64,000 nucleotides of DNA, taken from the NCBI GenBank assembly GCA_949126835.1, contig OX421497.1, positions 22,075,612-22,139,611 on the forward strand, read 5' to 3'. This DNA comes from Anisus vortex (Eukaryota; Mollusca; Gastropoda; Planorbidae). How positions within the stretch are numbered: the first letter of the stretch is position 1; every line of letters begins with the position of its first letter. Below, piece by piece: positions 46,292 to 57,519 of this stretch. The translations under genes were made by a program, and so were the position numbers. Below the pieces are notes generated by a model. That model saw only the letters and a list, made by a program, of their open reading frames with translations, did no database searches and was not told where the DNA came from.

Positions 46292-46409
46292 GACGTCACG
46301 TTCACGTCATCACTTTTGTATAGTTAAGTACCGAGGACGTCACGTTCACGTCATAACAAAACAAAAAAATGGCTAATCTGTAATACCGAGGACGTCACGT
46401 TCACGTCAT
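46292..46409 (+). promoter_or_regulatory. three subterminal repeats in piggyBac left end
   Basis: GACGTCACGTTCACGTCAT occurs at 46292, 46336 and 46391. The first is part of TGACGTCA, a CRE core. They may bind the transposase or a host bZIP factor at the transposase promoter. Not matched on the right side, where TGACCTTGACC-type repeats occur instead (48346-48390). Confidence 0.7.
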
Positions 46410-46586
46410 GGTTTCAAAGCTCTATATTTCCTTTGTTATTAACGTTATGTGAAAGTTAAAAGGCGAATCAAATAGAGAATGAAAAAATACTAGCTGTTTC
46501 TTCTTTGAGTTTTTAACTGCAAGCGCTCGCAACGCTATAAATTACAACGATTTCACGAACGACCGTTGCTACTTTTTTTGTAAACA

Positions 46587-48227
46587 ATGGACGCGTGCGA
46601 GCCCAGTACTTCCACTGGCAAACGTAAACAAACTCGAATATTTGATATTTAACAAGTTCTGGCATTGTTGGAAGGTGATGATGACGATCATTTGTCATTG
46701 TATTCTGAATCTGGGTCAGAATATATTTACTCTGGCTCAGAGTTAGACACTGATAGTGATACTACTGATACGACAGAACAACCTGTCAAGAAAAAAGCAA
46801 AAGTCAAAAGCTACGACTACAGTTAGGCTACAACGGCTATTGATAGCACACTTTCACCTGTCCACTCAAAGGGTAAGCCTACTAAGTTTTTACTGATCAT
46901 TTTTATGTTGTAGGCCTAATTATATGATTTCATTTTGTATCTTTTTATTTATAAGTAAATAGCAAATATTTTGTTTTATTTCCTTGCCTTTAGGCAAAGG
47001 CAAAGGAAGGAAAGGAGAAATGACAACGACCCGTGCCTTGGTTAGGGATGATACACCTTCTCCTGTCCATTCAAAAGGTAATCTTAGTGGTTATTTTATT
47101 ACATTTCATTATTGTGTGGTAGGCCTAATTATGTAATTTTATGTTGTTGTTTTTTCTTCTTTTCATTCATAATTAAAAAAATAAATATTTTGTTTTATTT
47201 CCTTAGGCAAAGGAAAAGGGAAAAAAAGACGTCAAATCATAAATAATGAAATAGATGAGTCACTACTTCTTAGGAAAGGGCGATTGGTTTTCAAACAGTT
47301 TATACCTCTGAAGAGAGCTCGATTCGGGATAAAGTTCTTTTGTCTTTGTGATAAAAGTGGCTATTTGTATCGTTTTCGTGTGTACAGTGGTAAGTCAGAT
47401 CCACTCTACAACATCGACAACTACATTCCTGAAGAATGCAGAGAACTCTCTATTACTTCAAAAGTAACTCTGGAGCTGCTTGCACCATTGCTCAACAAGG
47501 GATATCATTTGTTTATTGACAATTGGTACAATTCAATACCTCTTGTAAGATTTCTAACAGAAAACAACACCCTCTGCACATAGGTACTGCTCGCTCTAAT
47601 AGAGTACCAAATAATTTAAAATCTCTACCAGCAAAGAAAGGAGAAGCTGTGAGTTTGAGATCAGGACAAGTACTTGTCCAAAAGTTTTAGACAAAAAGAC
47701 AGTTTACATGATTACCCATGCTTTTCAAGCAGAAACTGTAAAGAAATCATGCAGAGGTAAAGGTGAAATTCACCTTCCAGTGGCAATCCAACACTACAAT
47801 CAAAGCATGGGTGGTGTTGACAAAATGGATCAAATAATTCAGCCTTACAGTGCAGCCAGAAAAACTCGAAGATAGTACATTAAACTAGCTATACATTTTA
47901 TACAGCTAGCCTGTGTGAATGCTCACTACCTCAGAAAGCTGTCCGGAGGGAAAGAGACCTTTCTGAAATTTACATTATCATTGTATTAGACATCTGGTCA
48001 AACAGAATAGTGTCCAGCTGTTGGCAACAGATGCAAATCTAAATGCAGGACAACACTTTATCTACCAGATTCCTGCAACTGGAAAAAAGTCGACCCCATA
48101 TAAAAGATGCAGAGTCTGCTATGAAAATGGCATTTGTCGGGAAACTAAATACCACTGCCCAAAGTGTCCTGAGCAACCCGGCCTTTTTGTTGGATTGTGT
48201 TATGGACAATACCACACAAAACTTTGA
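46587..48227 (+). pseudogene. piggyBac (PGBD4-like) transposase pseudogene
   Basis: Exons 46587-46872, 46994-47077 and from 47207, with GT-AG introns of 121 and 129 bp. Exon 1 has the acidic N-terminus, with internal TAA and TAG stops. Exons 2 and 3 both begin GKGKG. The DDE domain keeps its three Asp positions (IDESLLL about 47253, FIDNWYNS about 47516, GGVDKMDQ about 47815) but lacks roughly the first 200 residues, and is frameshifted near 47580, 47690 and 47875. The C-terminal Cys-rich domain (CRVCYENG, YHCPKCPEQPGLFVGLCY) survives at 48090-48227. It cannot be active. Confidence 0.88.
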
Positions 48228-48608
48228 AAAACTTGTATGGTTATTGTATAAATTGTTTTTATTATTGTTTTTCTTGTTAAAAGATTAAAAATATTTCATG
48301 AAAATCTTTTTTTTAAATTTTTTAACCTTCAAAATTTATTCTTTGTGACCTTATAACCTTGACCTTGGCCGTGACCTTGACCTTTGACAGTCATAATTAG
48401 CATATTCAGAAACGTTATCCAATGGTGAATTTTTTTCATCATATATGTTTAAGGTTATATTCAAAAATAAAAAAGATATAAGCTTTACCATAAGGTTACC
48501 CCCCAAAATGCTTAACCATTGGCGGTACTACAGATTAGGAGAAATTGTAAAAATATGCTGAGTCAGCAAATATTTATATTAAAAACCCTCCCGTAGTTAA
48601 GGGGTTAA

Positions 48609-50248
48609 GACGACCTCGGCAAAAAATTATGAAACCAATATGTTTGTTTATTCTCCACATCCATTTATTTATTTATTTGTTTGTTTGTCCTGAAATGTGC
48701 AACTCTTGAAATAATGATTAATTAGGGCAAGGCTTAGCTAATGGTTTCATTATTCCATTTCTTCTGTGTCCAATCTGAACAAATAAGATGTCTCGGATAG
48801 AGAGCAATGTTAATCATATTAGGAGCGGGAAATGTGGAAAAGATTGAGAAGACAGATGCGAAACTCATTAAAAACTAAATCAATATTAGAAGGCGATATC
48901 AATATATTATGGAGAATGATATAGTTAAAGTACAAACTAATCGATTTTTTCTGTGCCTTTAAGCGTTTAACGACGATATTATTACACTGGATGTAACCAA
49001 ATATTATATATTTTTTTTTTCTTTTTATTTCAGAAACGAAAGGAATAATGGATAAAATAACAAGTTTATAAAATAAAGAGGAAATGCATTTCAAGCTATT
49101 TATTGTTCACATCTTCATGTAGACTAATCCTATCTATCTAATATACGCTTATAGGGGTATAGCCTATCTTTCTATCCATATCTATATATATCCACATATC
49201 CCTATATCTATATAGAGAGATTCTCTAATTATCAATAAAAAAAGTATATGACTACCTATGTAACTACAAAAGTATTTGATCAATTCATCTTCTAACCTAT
49301 ATCTCTATTGGCAAACCTTTCTGCTATTCTGTTTTTCTAGCATCTAACTCTATTTACCAATCTTTCTACTATTCTATTTTTCTATATTTCCAAAGAAACC
49401 TGAGACAGTTCTTGTGAGAATTCTCTGAGATTATCAGCTCTAATACTAGATTTAGTCAGTTTTTAAGATTTAGTCAACGGGGTGGGGAAAAAAAATGGGG
49501 GGGGGGGGGGTATTTTTGAGTAAGCTTATTCAGAAAAGTCTTCAAAAAGCTAAGTAAGAGATTCTTGATGATGATGCGAGAATAAAACCACGAACTGAAT
49601 ATCTTTGATGCAAAATTCATCGCCAAGGCTTTCACTCAAAGAGTTTTTGTTCAGAGGGCCAAAATTATTTTCTGGCTCTATGTAAGGGCCCTGTACAGTA
49701 AGGGCAGTAACTAAGTTAATTTTAAAAATTAAGAATCACAATTAATTCCCTTGTGTTCGACGGCTTTAAGAGAAACATTTTTAATTAAAACACTTATTTA
49801 AATAACAATAGTACGTTTTTTTAACTAGGCGGACCCCATTTTACATTGTGGGTCACCGGTGACCCCATGGGCTTCTGATGGTTAATACATTCATCACTGT
49901 TCTTATATTATTTTTAGTTTTTCATTTTGTGTGAATTTCGCCAATAAACAACAACGCAGTTTTAGTGTTCCGGTGACAAACAACAACAATGTTTTGGAAA
50001 CTGCGCTAGTCCTAGAGTTATCGTGTCACGTGGTCACGTTGAATCGTGATTGGTAGATTTCGATTTCCTACTTCTATTAGCTGCGGACCAATAGTTAATT
50101 ACTATGTTGAAGTCTATGTAATCTGAGTATGTCAAATGTCAACTTGTCAAAAGAATTTGTCCACAGTCATGCTCTCTGTCTCTATAGTTCTTTAATACAA
50201 TATGTCCTCTCTATTATTATTATTATTATCTTCATCACTATCATCATC

Positions 50249-50294
<46 letters not shown>

Positions 50295-50779
50295 TTGCGT
50301 ATGCACTTACAAACTTCAACACACAGTCTACTGCAAACAAAAATAGACTAGAGAAAATGGAAAAAATGACATGGGTTTTGTTTTGTTTCCTAATTAAGGT
50401 TGTTGTTTTTATGTCCACTTCCATTCTCGTATTTAGTTTGTGGAGGTGGGGATGGGACGAGGGAGGCAGGCAGGGGGGGGGGGAAATGGGGGGGGGGGAT
50501 AGAAGTGACATAATAACATTTTGTGACGACGTTTGACATTAATTGCGCGGCATACGTGAGAAACGTAATTCAATGTGATCAATCAAACACAGTCTTCTTT
50601 TTTCTCTATTGTCTACGCGAGTAAGCTAGTGAACAACTGTACAAATAGAATGTTAAATTTTGTATATTTATTTAAAGATCTTTTTTTTTATTATAAATAT
50701 CTTTTTATTCTTTTGTAGAAATTTTAAAAATGGTTATGTCCAGTTATGTCTTATGGTATAGGAAGGTTCACTTAGATAA
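48609..50779. other. spacer with low-complexity runs
   Basis: Poly-G at 49499-49511 and near 50470-50500; compound (AT)n(AG)n at about 50250-50294; degenerate CTATCTAT near 49120-49220. No gene supported. Confidence 0.5.
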
Positions 50780-50985
50780 CATTTAACATGCTTTAAACCC
50801 CTAATGTCTTACTTATGGGTTGGGTCGGTTAATGCTACATTTATTTCATTTGTCTTTTTTAAATCATCAATTAGCTTTGTCACCTAGCCTAGAGTTATAT
50901 CTGTGTTCTTAGTTGTATGTTAAATGCGCTCTGAGATTACATTATGTTTGTTGGCAGCGCTATACAAATATTATTATTATTATAA
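50780..50985 (+). mobile_element. 3' fragment of the L2/CR1-like LINE
   Basis: Matches 9785-10000: shared TTAACATGCTTTA, GTCTTACTTAT, TTAAATGCGCTCTGAG, TATGTTTGTTGGCAGCGC, then an ATT tail. Only the 3' UTR is present, a typical 5' truncation. Confidence 0.9.
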
Positions 50986-51182
50986 TGTCCAAAGATAATT
51001 GGGTCATGATCGTACGCCTGACGTCGCAACTGAACGACTAACCATATGATAACGGGGGATAGCTGCAACATTGTAAACAAACCTGTGTCCAGACAAAAGG
51101 TATGTGTATCATAAGAAAAATGGCAGGCTTAACAATAGAAATAAATAAAGACACGTCTTACAGTATGCACCTATAATATTAA

Positions 51183-51255
51183 CCCTTCCCGTACCGACCT
51201 ACTTCTATCTATGCTGCCTTCAGTTCCGCTATATACGCGCCCGGGACTGTAAGGG
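51183..51255. mobile_element. 73-bp TTAA-flanked miniature element
   Basis: TTAA at 51179-51182 and 51256-51259. Ends CCCTTCCCGTACC and GGGACTGTAAGGG are inverted with about ten of thirteen matching. TTAA plus CCC...GGG ends point to the piggyBac group; its sequence differs from the 46276 element. The small size allows coincidence. Confidence 0.5.
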
Positions 51256-51352
51256 TTAAACGAAACAGCACACTGCGCATCGATACACAAATAATCGGGA
51301 AAACCCAAAAGCACGTTCAATACATTCAGTGACAGATAAACTAAGCTAATTG

Positions 51353-51356
<4 letters not shown>

Positions 51357-51391
<35 letters not shown>
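51357..51391. repeat. (TG)n microsatellite
   Basis: About seventeen uninterrupted TG units. Confidence 0.95.
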
Positions 51392-51393
<2 letters not shown>

Positions 51394-51404
51394 TGCAAGA
51401 CTAG

Positions 51405-51490
51405 ACTCGGACAACGGATGAGCGTAGGCTGCGTAGGACGCAATAATCTTCCTTATAGACGGAGCGTCTGTAATGTATAAGATAAGAGCA
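51405..51490 (+). repeat. dispersed short repeat family Y, copy 2
   Basis: Shares GACTCGGAC, GGATGAGCGTAGG, GACGCAATAATCTTC and GAGCGTCTGTAAT with 30785-30875 (reversed) and 56090-56165. Confidence 0.65.
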
Positions 51491-51767
51491 TATTTTAGAG
51501 TCATCTTTTGTTATTCGCATAGAAGCTAGAGTTAAAAAACAACACAATAACTAATGAATGGTTTTATAAATAAACTCTCCCTTTTTCCACCATCAAGTTT
51601 GGGAATTTAAACAGTAAACTGCAACCAACATAGAAGACCTAGATCTATAACACTTCAGACACTGCTAATGGTCAATTTAGTTTTAATGAATTATGGACTA
51701 ATTAGGAATTTATTAAGTCTAGAGACAAAAAGAAAAGTTTGATAACGAAATCTATAAAATATTGCCC

Positions 51768-51870
51768 AACCGCCTTTACTTTACCCCAACTGGCCTCCAC
51801 CAGGATTCGAACCCAGGACCTTCGGATCGCCATTCGAACGCGCTGCCGCTCGGCAACCGTGCCCCCTGTG
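51768..51870 (-). mobile_element. tRNA-derived SINE, 5' half
   Basis: Minus-strand copy with the best-preserved promoter: A-box-like TTGCCGAGCGGCAGCGCG and perfect B box GGTTCGAATCC (51803-51813). It breaks off in the GGGGTAAAGTAAAGGCGG core. Confidence 0.85.
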
Positions 51871-53104
51871 TAGTTTCATGAAAAAAAAGCCGATCTTCAA
51901 GTTATACAAATGTAGATCTCGATCTAATACGAAATGGAACATACTATTATTTCAGTAACACGATTTTTTTTTTAAATAAGGGGTTCAACTTACATTTTGA
52001 ATGAATACAAAAAAATCAGCTAAGGTTTGACGACATTTCCAGAAATGTCCTGTGCGATGCAAAGTGACAATGACTTCTGTCAAGTGTATCGACAAAGAAC
52101 ACCTCATTTATATCAAGTGCATTCTGGAGACAAGGGGAGGAGAGTCCGCGGCGCGTCGTTTGGCATTAACCTTGAAAAGAAGCGCCCGTCACGTGGTGCT
52201 TCGACGTCTGCTCCGCGTCCGTTGAAAGAAAAAAAAAATGGGGGATAATAAGGTTAATGTAATAAATCAATCCAGACACAGTGGCGGCTCTATGGCTGAT
52301 ATATGTGGAGATGTCCACAGTGCTGGATTTGGTGGGGATTCTTTTAATAGAATTCCAGAATTAAACGAATATATAATAATACAGTTGGTTATGTTTTACT
52401 CTCTAAATAAGAGGGGAAGTCGGAAGGAATTTAGTATTTACTATTGTTGTTGGTCTAAATATGTTTGACTTACTGGCGATAACGTCATGGTGGTCAGCAT
52501 ATTATTATGAAATGTCCATTTACTGATAAGGTAAATATTAAGGTGTCCATGTGTGGAGAGTTAAATCCATATTTTAATGGCTTTTACAATAGCCGGACGA
52601 AGTTAAAGTAAAAACCGGCCTGTCATTGTATTAGCTACACGATCTCCTTGTTATGAATCAGCTATGACCTACTATAACGTGAGGGTCAGGTTTGGGTGTT
52701 GGTTTGGGAAGGGGGCTTAAATGCAATTATCTTTTCATAATAAATGAACAAATTAAAAAAAAAGTTTTTGGTTGTGTTTTTTTTTTCTTCAAATTTGGTA
52801 TGGCCAAAATGTGTCCACTGGTCAACTAGTATCTACAAAGACCTTGTGCCGTATAACATACGTACTCAATCTTTAAATTCACCTGACACAAAACCTAACT
52901 TCAGATAATATATCAAGACTGTAGAACTAGGAAGGGGAATGAATGGGGAAAGCAGCACAAAACTGTCAAAGTTTTGTTAATAAAGGTAAAAAAAGATAAA
53001 ATATACAATACAAAAAAATAAAATATGAAAAAACAAACAATATGCATTTTTTAGATGAAGTGAAGCTAAAACTCAACGGTAATGGAACTGTAATCAAGTG
53101 TGAA
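51871..53104. other. spacer, nothing recognised
   Basis: A GC-rich patch at 52140-52225 has CpG sites unlike its surroundings; no gene could be supported. Confidence 0.5.
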
Positions 53105-53590
53105 CCTTTTTACTTCCTTTATTTTAAGTTGCATTTTCTGTCTGTCTGTCTGGGTGCAAAAATTGGCTTCGATTTTTCGACCACTTCCCGTGGTCCGATC
53201 GAGCTGAAATTTGGACAGCAGATTTAGGGCGCCTAACAATACATCCTATCAAATTTTCAGTTACAACGACTTAATAATACTACACTTATGACAATATTCA
53301 TTTCTTAAAAGGAAAGTATAAGAAATATTTTGATTTCGCGTTAAAATTGCCTGTGAAACTTTTTATACTTTTTCGGCGCAAAGCTAGAAAAAAAAAATTA
53401 TGCGCCAAGATTATTTTTAGAACAATTCATACTGAGTAAGGAGATATTTTTGAGATTTGCGACACAGATATTTTTCTGTACGTTTCATTTCCAGTAGTTC
53501 AATTATTTAATTACATGATGGTAAGATTAGTTTGCAAATAAAGGGAGTATAATGAAAACTTCGTTTTTATGGTTTTCTTGTTTGTGTCTT
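53105..53590 (+). repeat. dispersed repeat family X, copy B
   Basis: Matches copies A and C at its left (CTGTCTGTCTG, CGATTTTTCGACCACTTCC, CAATACATCCTATCAAATTT) and right (AAAGGGAGTATAATGAAAAC). The middle, including CAAACATGGCTGCC, is missing or diverged. Confidence 0.7.
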
Positions 53591-53602
53591 TGTTCAAGGA
53601 CT

Positions 53603-53924
53603 CAGGGCCGGCTCGTCCATATAGGCAACCTAGGTAGCCGCCTAGGGCACAAAACTTTTGGTGGCGCATAATTGAGGATTTTTTTTTGGGAGGGATTTAA
53701 AAATAGATCTATAATCTAAATTAAAATTTAAAACTTCTGCGCGCTACTATCATAGGTAGACAAATAGCTAGGTAATGAAAGGCGAAGAGTATTTTATTTG
53801 AGTTGTCTTAGAAAATAGGAAAGCATGCCCTAACAATACTCACTTTATCATCGTCGAAGGCACTTTAATGAGGTCGAAGATTTCGTTTTCGCATAGGGCG
53901 TCAAAAACCCTAAAGCTGGTCCTG
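53603..53924. mobile_element. 322-bp hAT-type MITE
   Basis: Ends CAGGGCCGGCT and AGCTGGTCCTG are inverted with two mismatches. CAAGGACT (53595-53602) and CCAGGACT (53925-53932) flank it, seven of eight identical. No coding. Confidence 0.87.
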
Positions 53925-54689
53925 CCAGGACTTCGTGTCTTTGAAATACAGTCAAAAATTTCTTTGAAATAAAATGTGTCTCGTTTTTCGTGGATTGCCT
54001 CGTTCTTTTTTTCATTTTGAAACTTCTATGCGAATAATAAATGGCAGTGAATGGCACGGCATTTCTTTCATTGTCTTTTTTTTTCTTTCTCTCTTTTCCT
54101 ATGTGTTACTTATTATTTACATATACAAAAAAAAGTCTTTATGTATCTATATGCTATGTCACATGTCTATTGATTCTTTTATATTCATTTTATATTAGGT
54201 AACAAAAACCCGATGTTTGACTCTACTGAAAATCCCTTTGTACATAGTTGTGTGTTCATAAACCTGTTTAATGAAAGTTAATTTTCTTTCCCTAACTCTT
54301 ACACAACGAAGGATTTCAATTTGATATTAATTTAAAAAGAATTTAAAAAAATGAAATTCACTAATTTGTCACAAATTCGTAATGAACATCTCTTTATTAT
54401 TTTTTTCTTCTTGTTTTCTTTGTCTGGACTTGCTTGGTGATTGTTTTTTTTTTTAGTCTTGCATTGATTTCTTTATATCTTTGAAGCTGATTATGTTTTT
54501 CTTCTCTTATAGACGTTAAATACGGATGACTAATTCCATTAGAATTCAAGAACTACTTGGAACTTTCCTTGAGATTCAAATACTACAAAATGATGACCTA
54601 GTTATCCGATTTCTGTGTGAGTGGAACTAAGCAGCATAGCTGTAGTCTATTCAATTCTTGAAGCAAAATAAATAATGCACATTGATCCA

Positions 54690-54790
54690 ATGAGCGAGTG
54701 AAGCCGCTTTCGCTAGTTTCCATGGCCAGTGCTATAAGGTCAATTGTGTTGTCAGATCAATGTCAAGCCAACTTGGCTCGTGGACAGAAT
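54690..54790 (-). mobile_element. tRNA-derived SINE, 3' fragment
   Basis: GTGAAGC(C/A)GC, GCTAGTTTCCATGGCCA and AATTGTGT align with the reversed 3' part of the 14507 SINE. A poly-G run at 54799-54811 follows. Confidence 0.65.
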
Positions 54791-54889
54791 CAAGACAAGG
54801 GGGGGGGGGGGGAGGGTCAATGTTAAACCTGAATTTGAAGCAATTACCTTAAGACTACCAACCCAAGGGCACTATCGCCGATCTATAAG

Positions 54890-55150
54890 AGTCTAAAAAA
54901 AATACCGAGCGTGCATGTCGGCTCTTGCTTGAAAGGGATCAAAGAGGTGCGGTGTCATACATGCACTACACTTCTCTCCCCAGCTGAGGAATTCCCTCTG
55001 GATCATTAACGTGGTGGCTCGATCGTAAACCTGCACTGTCGCCCGGTACCACACATTCCAGACTATAGGCCTAGACATCCATGCACCAGGGCGGGGTTGA
55101 GATGGGCTTGTTGCGCTCATTGCTACCTCCCCACCGAGTCTTAAAGTATG
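54890..55150. other. GC-rich patch of unknown origin
   Basis: Distinct from its AT-rich surroundings, with one 75-residue minus frame of no recognised family. It may be a fragment of an untranslated element region; no second copy is in the window. Confidence 0.4.
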
Positions 55151-55397
55151 TTCCCCGTGCGTTAGCCCATTAGTGTGCTCTTAATTCAGGCGTATCGGTG
55201 TTGTTGTTGTTGTTTTTTTCACACTGCTCTAGCGCTATTTCAATTACACCAACAGTAAAACTTGTGAGGTGGAAATTATTACAGTTCTTTTACCCCTAAT
55301 TTCTACATACACTCGTCTACTGAAACTTTATTGAGAATATATTAAATCAAGAACTATCTATATTTAATGTATATTGACTCTATAATTTGGATGTGAA

Positions 55398-55682
55398 CAG
55401 TAAGGGAGGAGTAGTGGTCCAGTGGTAACGCGCTTGGTCTGCCGTACCGTACTGGGCACTAATCCTGTTTAACGCCATGTTGGTTTCTTCCAGAGTCTGG
55501 AGGGTGTCCCTGAGTCTAACCATCTCTGACGGGCACCTAACATTTGTTGGCAAAAGTAAAAGTCGGCTTTGCATTGCACTGGGCACACAATCCCCTTGTA
55601 TACCATGGCCAAGGAGACTGGTGAACGCTGCTTCACTGGCCATACGGACCCTATCTGTCTGGCGGGGATTCTAGATTTTACC
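55398..55682 (+). mobile_element. tRNA-derived SINE, full length, diverged head
   Basis: Head GTGGTCCAGTGGTAACGCGC is A-box-like. The core GGGTGTCCCTGAGTCTAACC and tail GGTGAACGCTGCTTCACTGG match the 20703 copy. The B box is degraded. Confidence 0.82.
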
Positions 55683-57519
55683 ATGAACTACAGACAAAAA
55701 AAAAACGGTAAACCTGCAGTGTACAAGTTTGATCTCTTGGATTAGGCTATGTGTGTTGGTGGCCATGTGAAATAGTGTTGGATTGCAGGTAATAAGAACT
55801 CTGTTGGTTAAATGAACAACGACATGAATTTATTTTTCTTTGTTCTTTATCCCTTCTATTCTATATGTCAGAGAATGTAAACGCAGCAGAGCAGAGCAAC
55901 AACCAACTTCACTAGGCAGGTTCTTAAGGACAAAAATACTTTTTTTTATCTCTTATGTGAGAACAAATACATAGAAGTACTATTTCTTCTAGTGTGGCAT
56001 CCTGGCAAAGAATGGGTTACCTGAACAAACCAGAAAAATCGGTTACTTAACATAATTTAACACAATAATAAAAATGCCAAATTAGACTCAGACCACGGAT
56101 GAGTGTAGGGTGCAATAATCTTCTTTATAGATGGAGCGTCGGTAATATTATATAAGAAAGGAAAAGAGAAAAAAATTTCGGTTAAGAAGAAGATGGCGAC
56201 GCGACATAGTGGCACGCATTTTAAGAATGGATTTCAACTAGAAGGAAATGGAAAAAAATGGCCCGGGATATATGTCTATGAAAATCTATAGTTGGTGGCC
56301 GAGAGCCCAGTAGGGGTGACAGGTAGTATGTAAGTAGGCCAAAGTAAGTAACAATACCCTTGTATGATGAGCTCATCCAGGTGGAAGATGCGCGGAGATT
56401 TCTTTTGTGTGCTAAATTCGGCATTAATACTTGGCATATGTCGCTATAGTGACCAAAGGAAAATAAAAAATAATAAATGCGAACTTGTGGAGGGGCGGGG
56501 GGGAGGGGGATACAATTCACGGTCAATGTCAGTGGTCACGATAGAAATGGGAAGAGATCAATGTGAATGGCAATCACGTGCACAGTGTGCTAGACCTATA
56601 CAATGCCATGGAAAGATTCAATTTGCTGAACCGATTCCATACATCTTTTACATAAATATTATCACACGTAGGCCTATGCATATGTGTGTGCGTATATGTA
56701 TGTGTCAGTGTGTATATGTGTGTGAGTGTATGTATGTGTGTGTGTATATGTGTGTGCGTGTATGTATGTGTCAGTGCGTATATGTGCGACTGTGTGTCTC
56801 CTATATCTGGTTAAGCTCTATAATTAACTCAAGGCTTAAAAAGGTCAGCCATAATGTCCAGGGACTCTCTGGTGTTGGGCAACATGTTTTTCACAAAGTC
56901 TTAGGCGCGCCGGGGCAGGACGTCTGCGTCACTGGAGCCAAGTGATTGACTTATTGTTATTGTACGTGCGTGATCTTTAGGGAAATTGTACACGCGAGTA
57001 TAATCGCCTTCCATCGTTGTTAAGTCACACAAAATTATGACTTTTGTTTTTTTAACAACAAGAAAAAAAAGATGCAAATAGATTTAGATGTTCGCATCGG
57101 GCAAATTATTGCATGTATTTGTATAATTTGTACATAAAATATTTAAGCACTGACACAAACATTTATAAAACTTGCTAGCAGAACTTTATGATTCTATTCT
57201 AAGATATTTTATTTACAACACAAAAAAAAACAACCTCTTGATCATTTCAGGTTATAATCTTGTTCTAGTATTTTCAAAAAAACATGCGCAGTAAAACATC
57301 TTGTCATTAGGGCAAAGAGCAAAGCAGTAATAATACATAAGGCATTAAGTTAAGTTGGGCGCTTTAAGTCCTGTTCTAAGCTATAATATTTTGCATTGTT
57401 CCCTGCATTGGAGAAACTTTATGTTGTCCGGCTTGTTAAGCATTTTCATTTCAATGTACACATTTCTTCCGATTGTTCCCTGTGTCCATTGATTTAACCA
57501 TTTTTTTTTAAGTTGTTGT
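55683..57519. other. spacer with family Y copy 3 and GT repeat
   Basis: 56090-56165 is a third copy of dispersed repeat Y (GACTCAGACCACGGATGAG, CAATAATCTTCTTTATAG). 56690-56785 is an interrupted GT/AT microsatellite. Otherwise nothing recognised. Confidence 0.55.

Larger units (their letters stand above)
46276..48604 (+). mobile_element. degraded piggyBac element with 15-bp TIRs
   Basis: Left end CCCCTTAATTACGGG (46276-46290) and right end CCCGTAGTTAAGGGG (48590-48604) are inverted with one mismatch. TTAA follows the right end (48605-48608), the piggyBac target; the left flank reads TTTG, so that copy of the site has mutated. The interior holds a broken, intron-bearing piggyBac transposase. 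Confidence 0.9.

Noticed and set aside
46292..46409. CRISPR-like or enhancer array from repeated GACGTCACGTTC
   Set aside because: Only three copies with unequal spacing inside a piggyBac end; no CRISPR context in a eukaryotic genome.
51768..51870. Functional tRNA gene (perfect B box)
   Set aside because: The sequence continues into a SINE core shared with other copies and lacks a complete cloverleaf.
56364..56945. 193-aa plus-strand frame
   Set aside because: Its centre is a GT/AT microsatellite; the rest is not protein-like.
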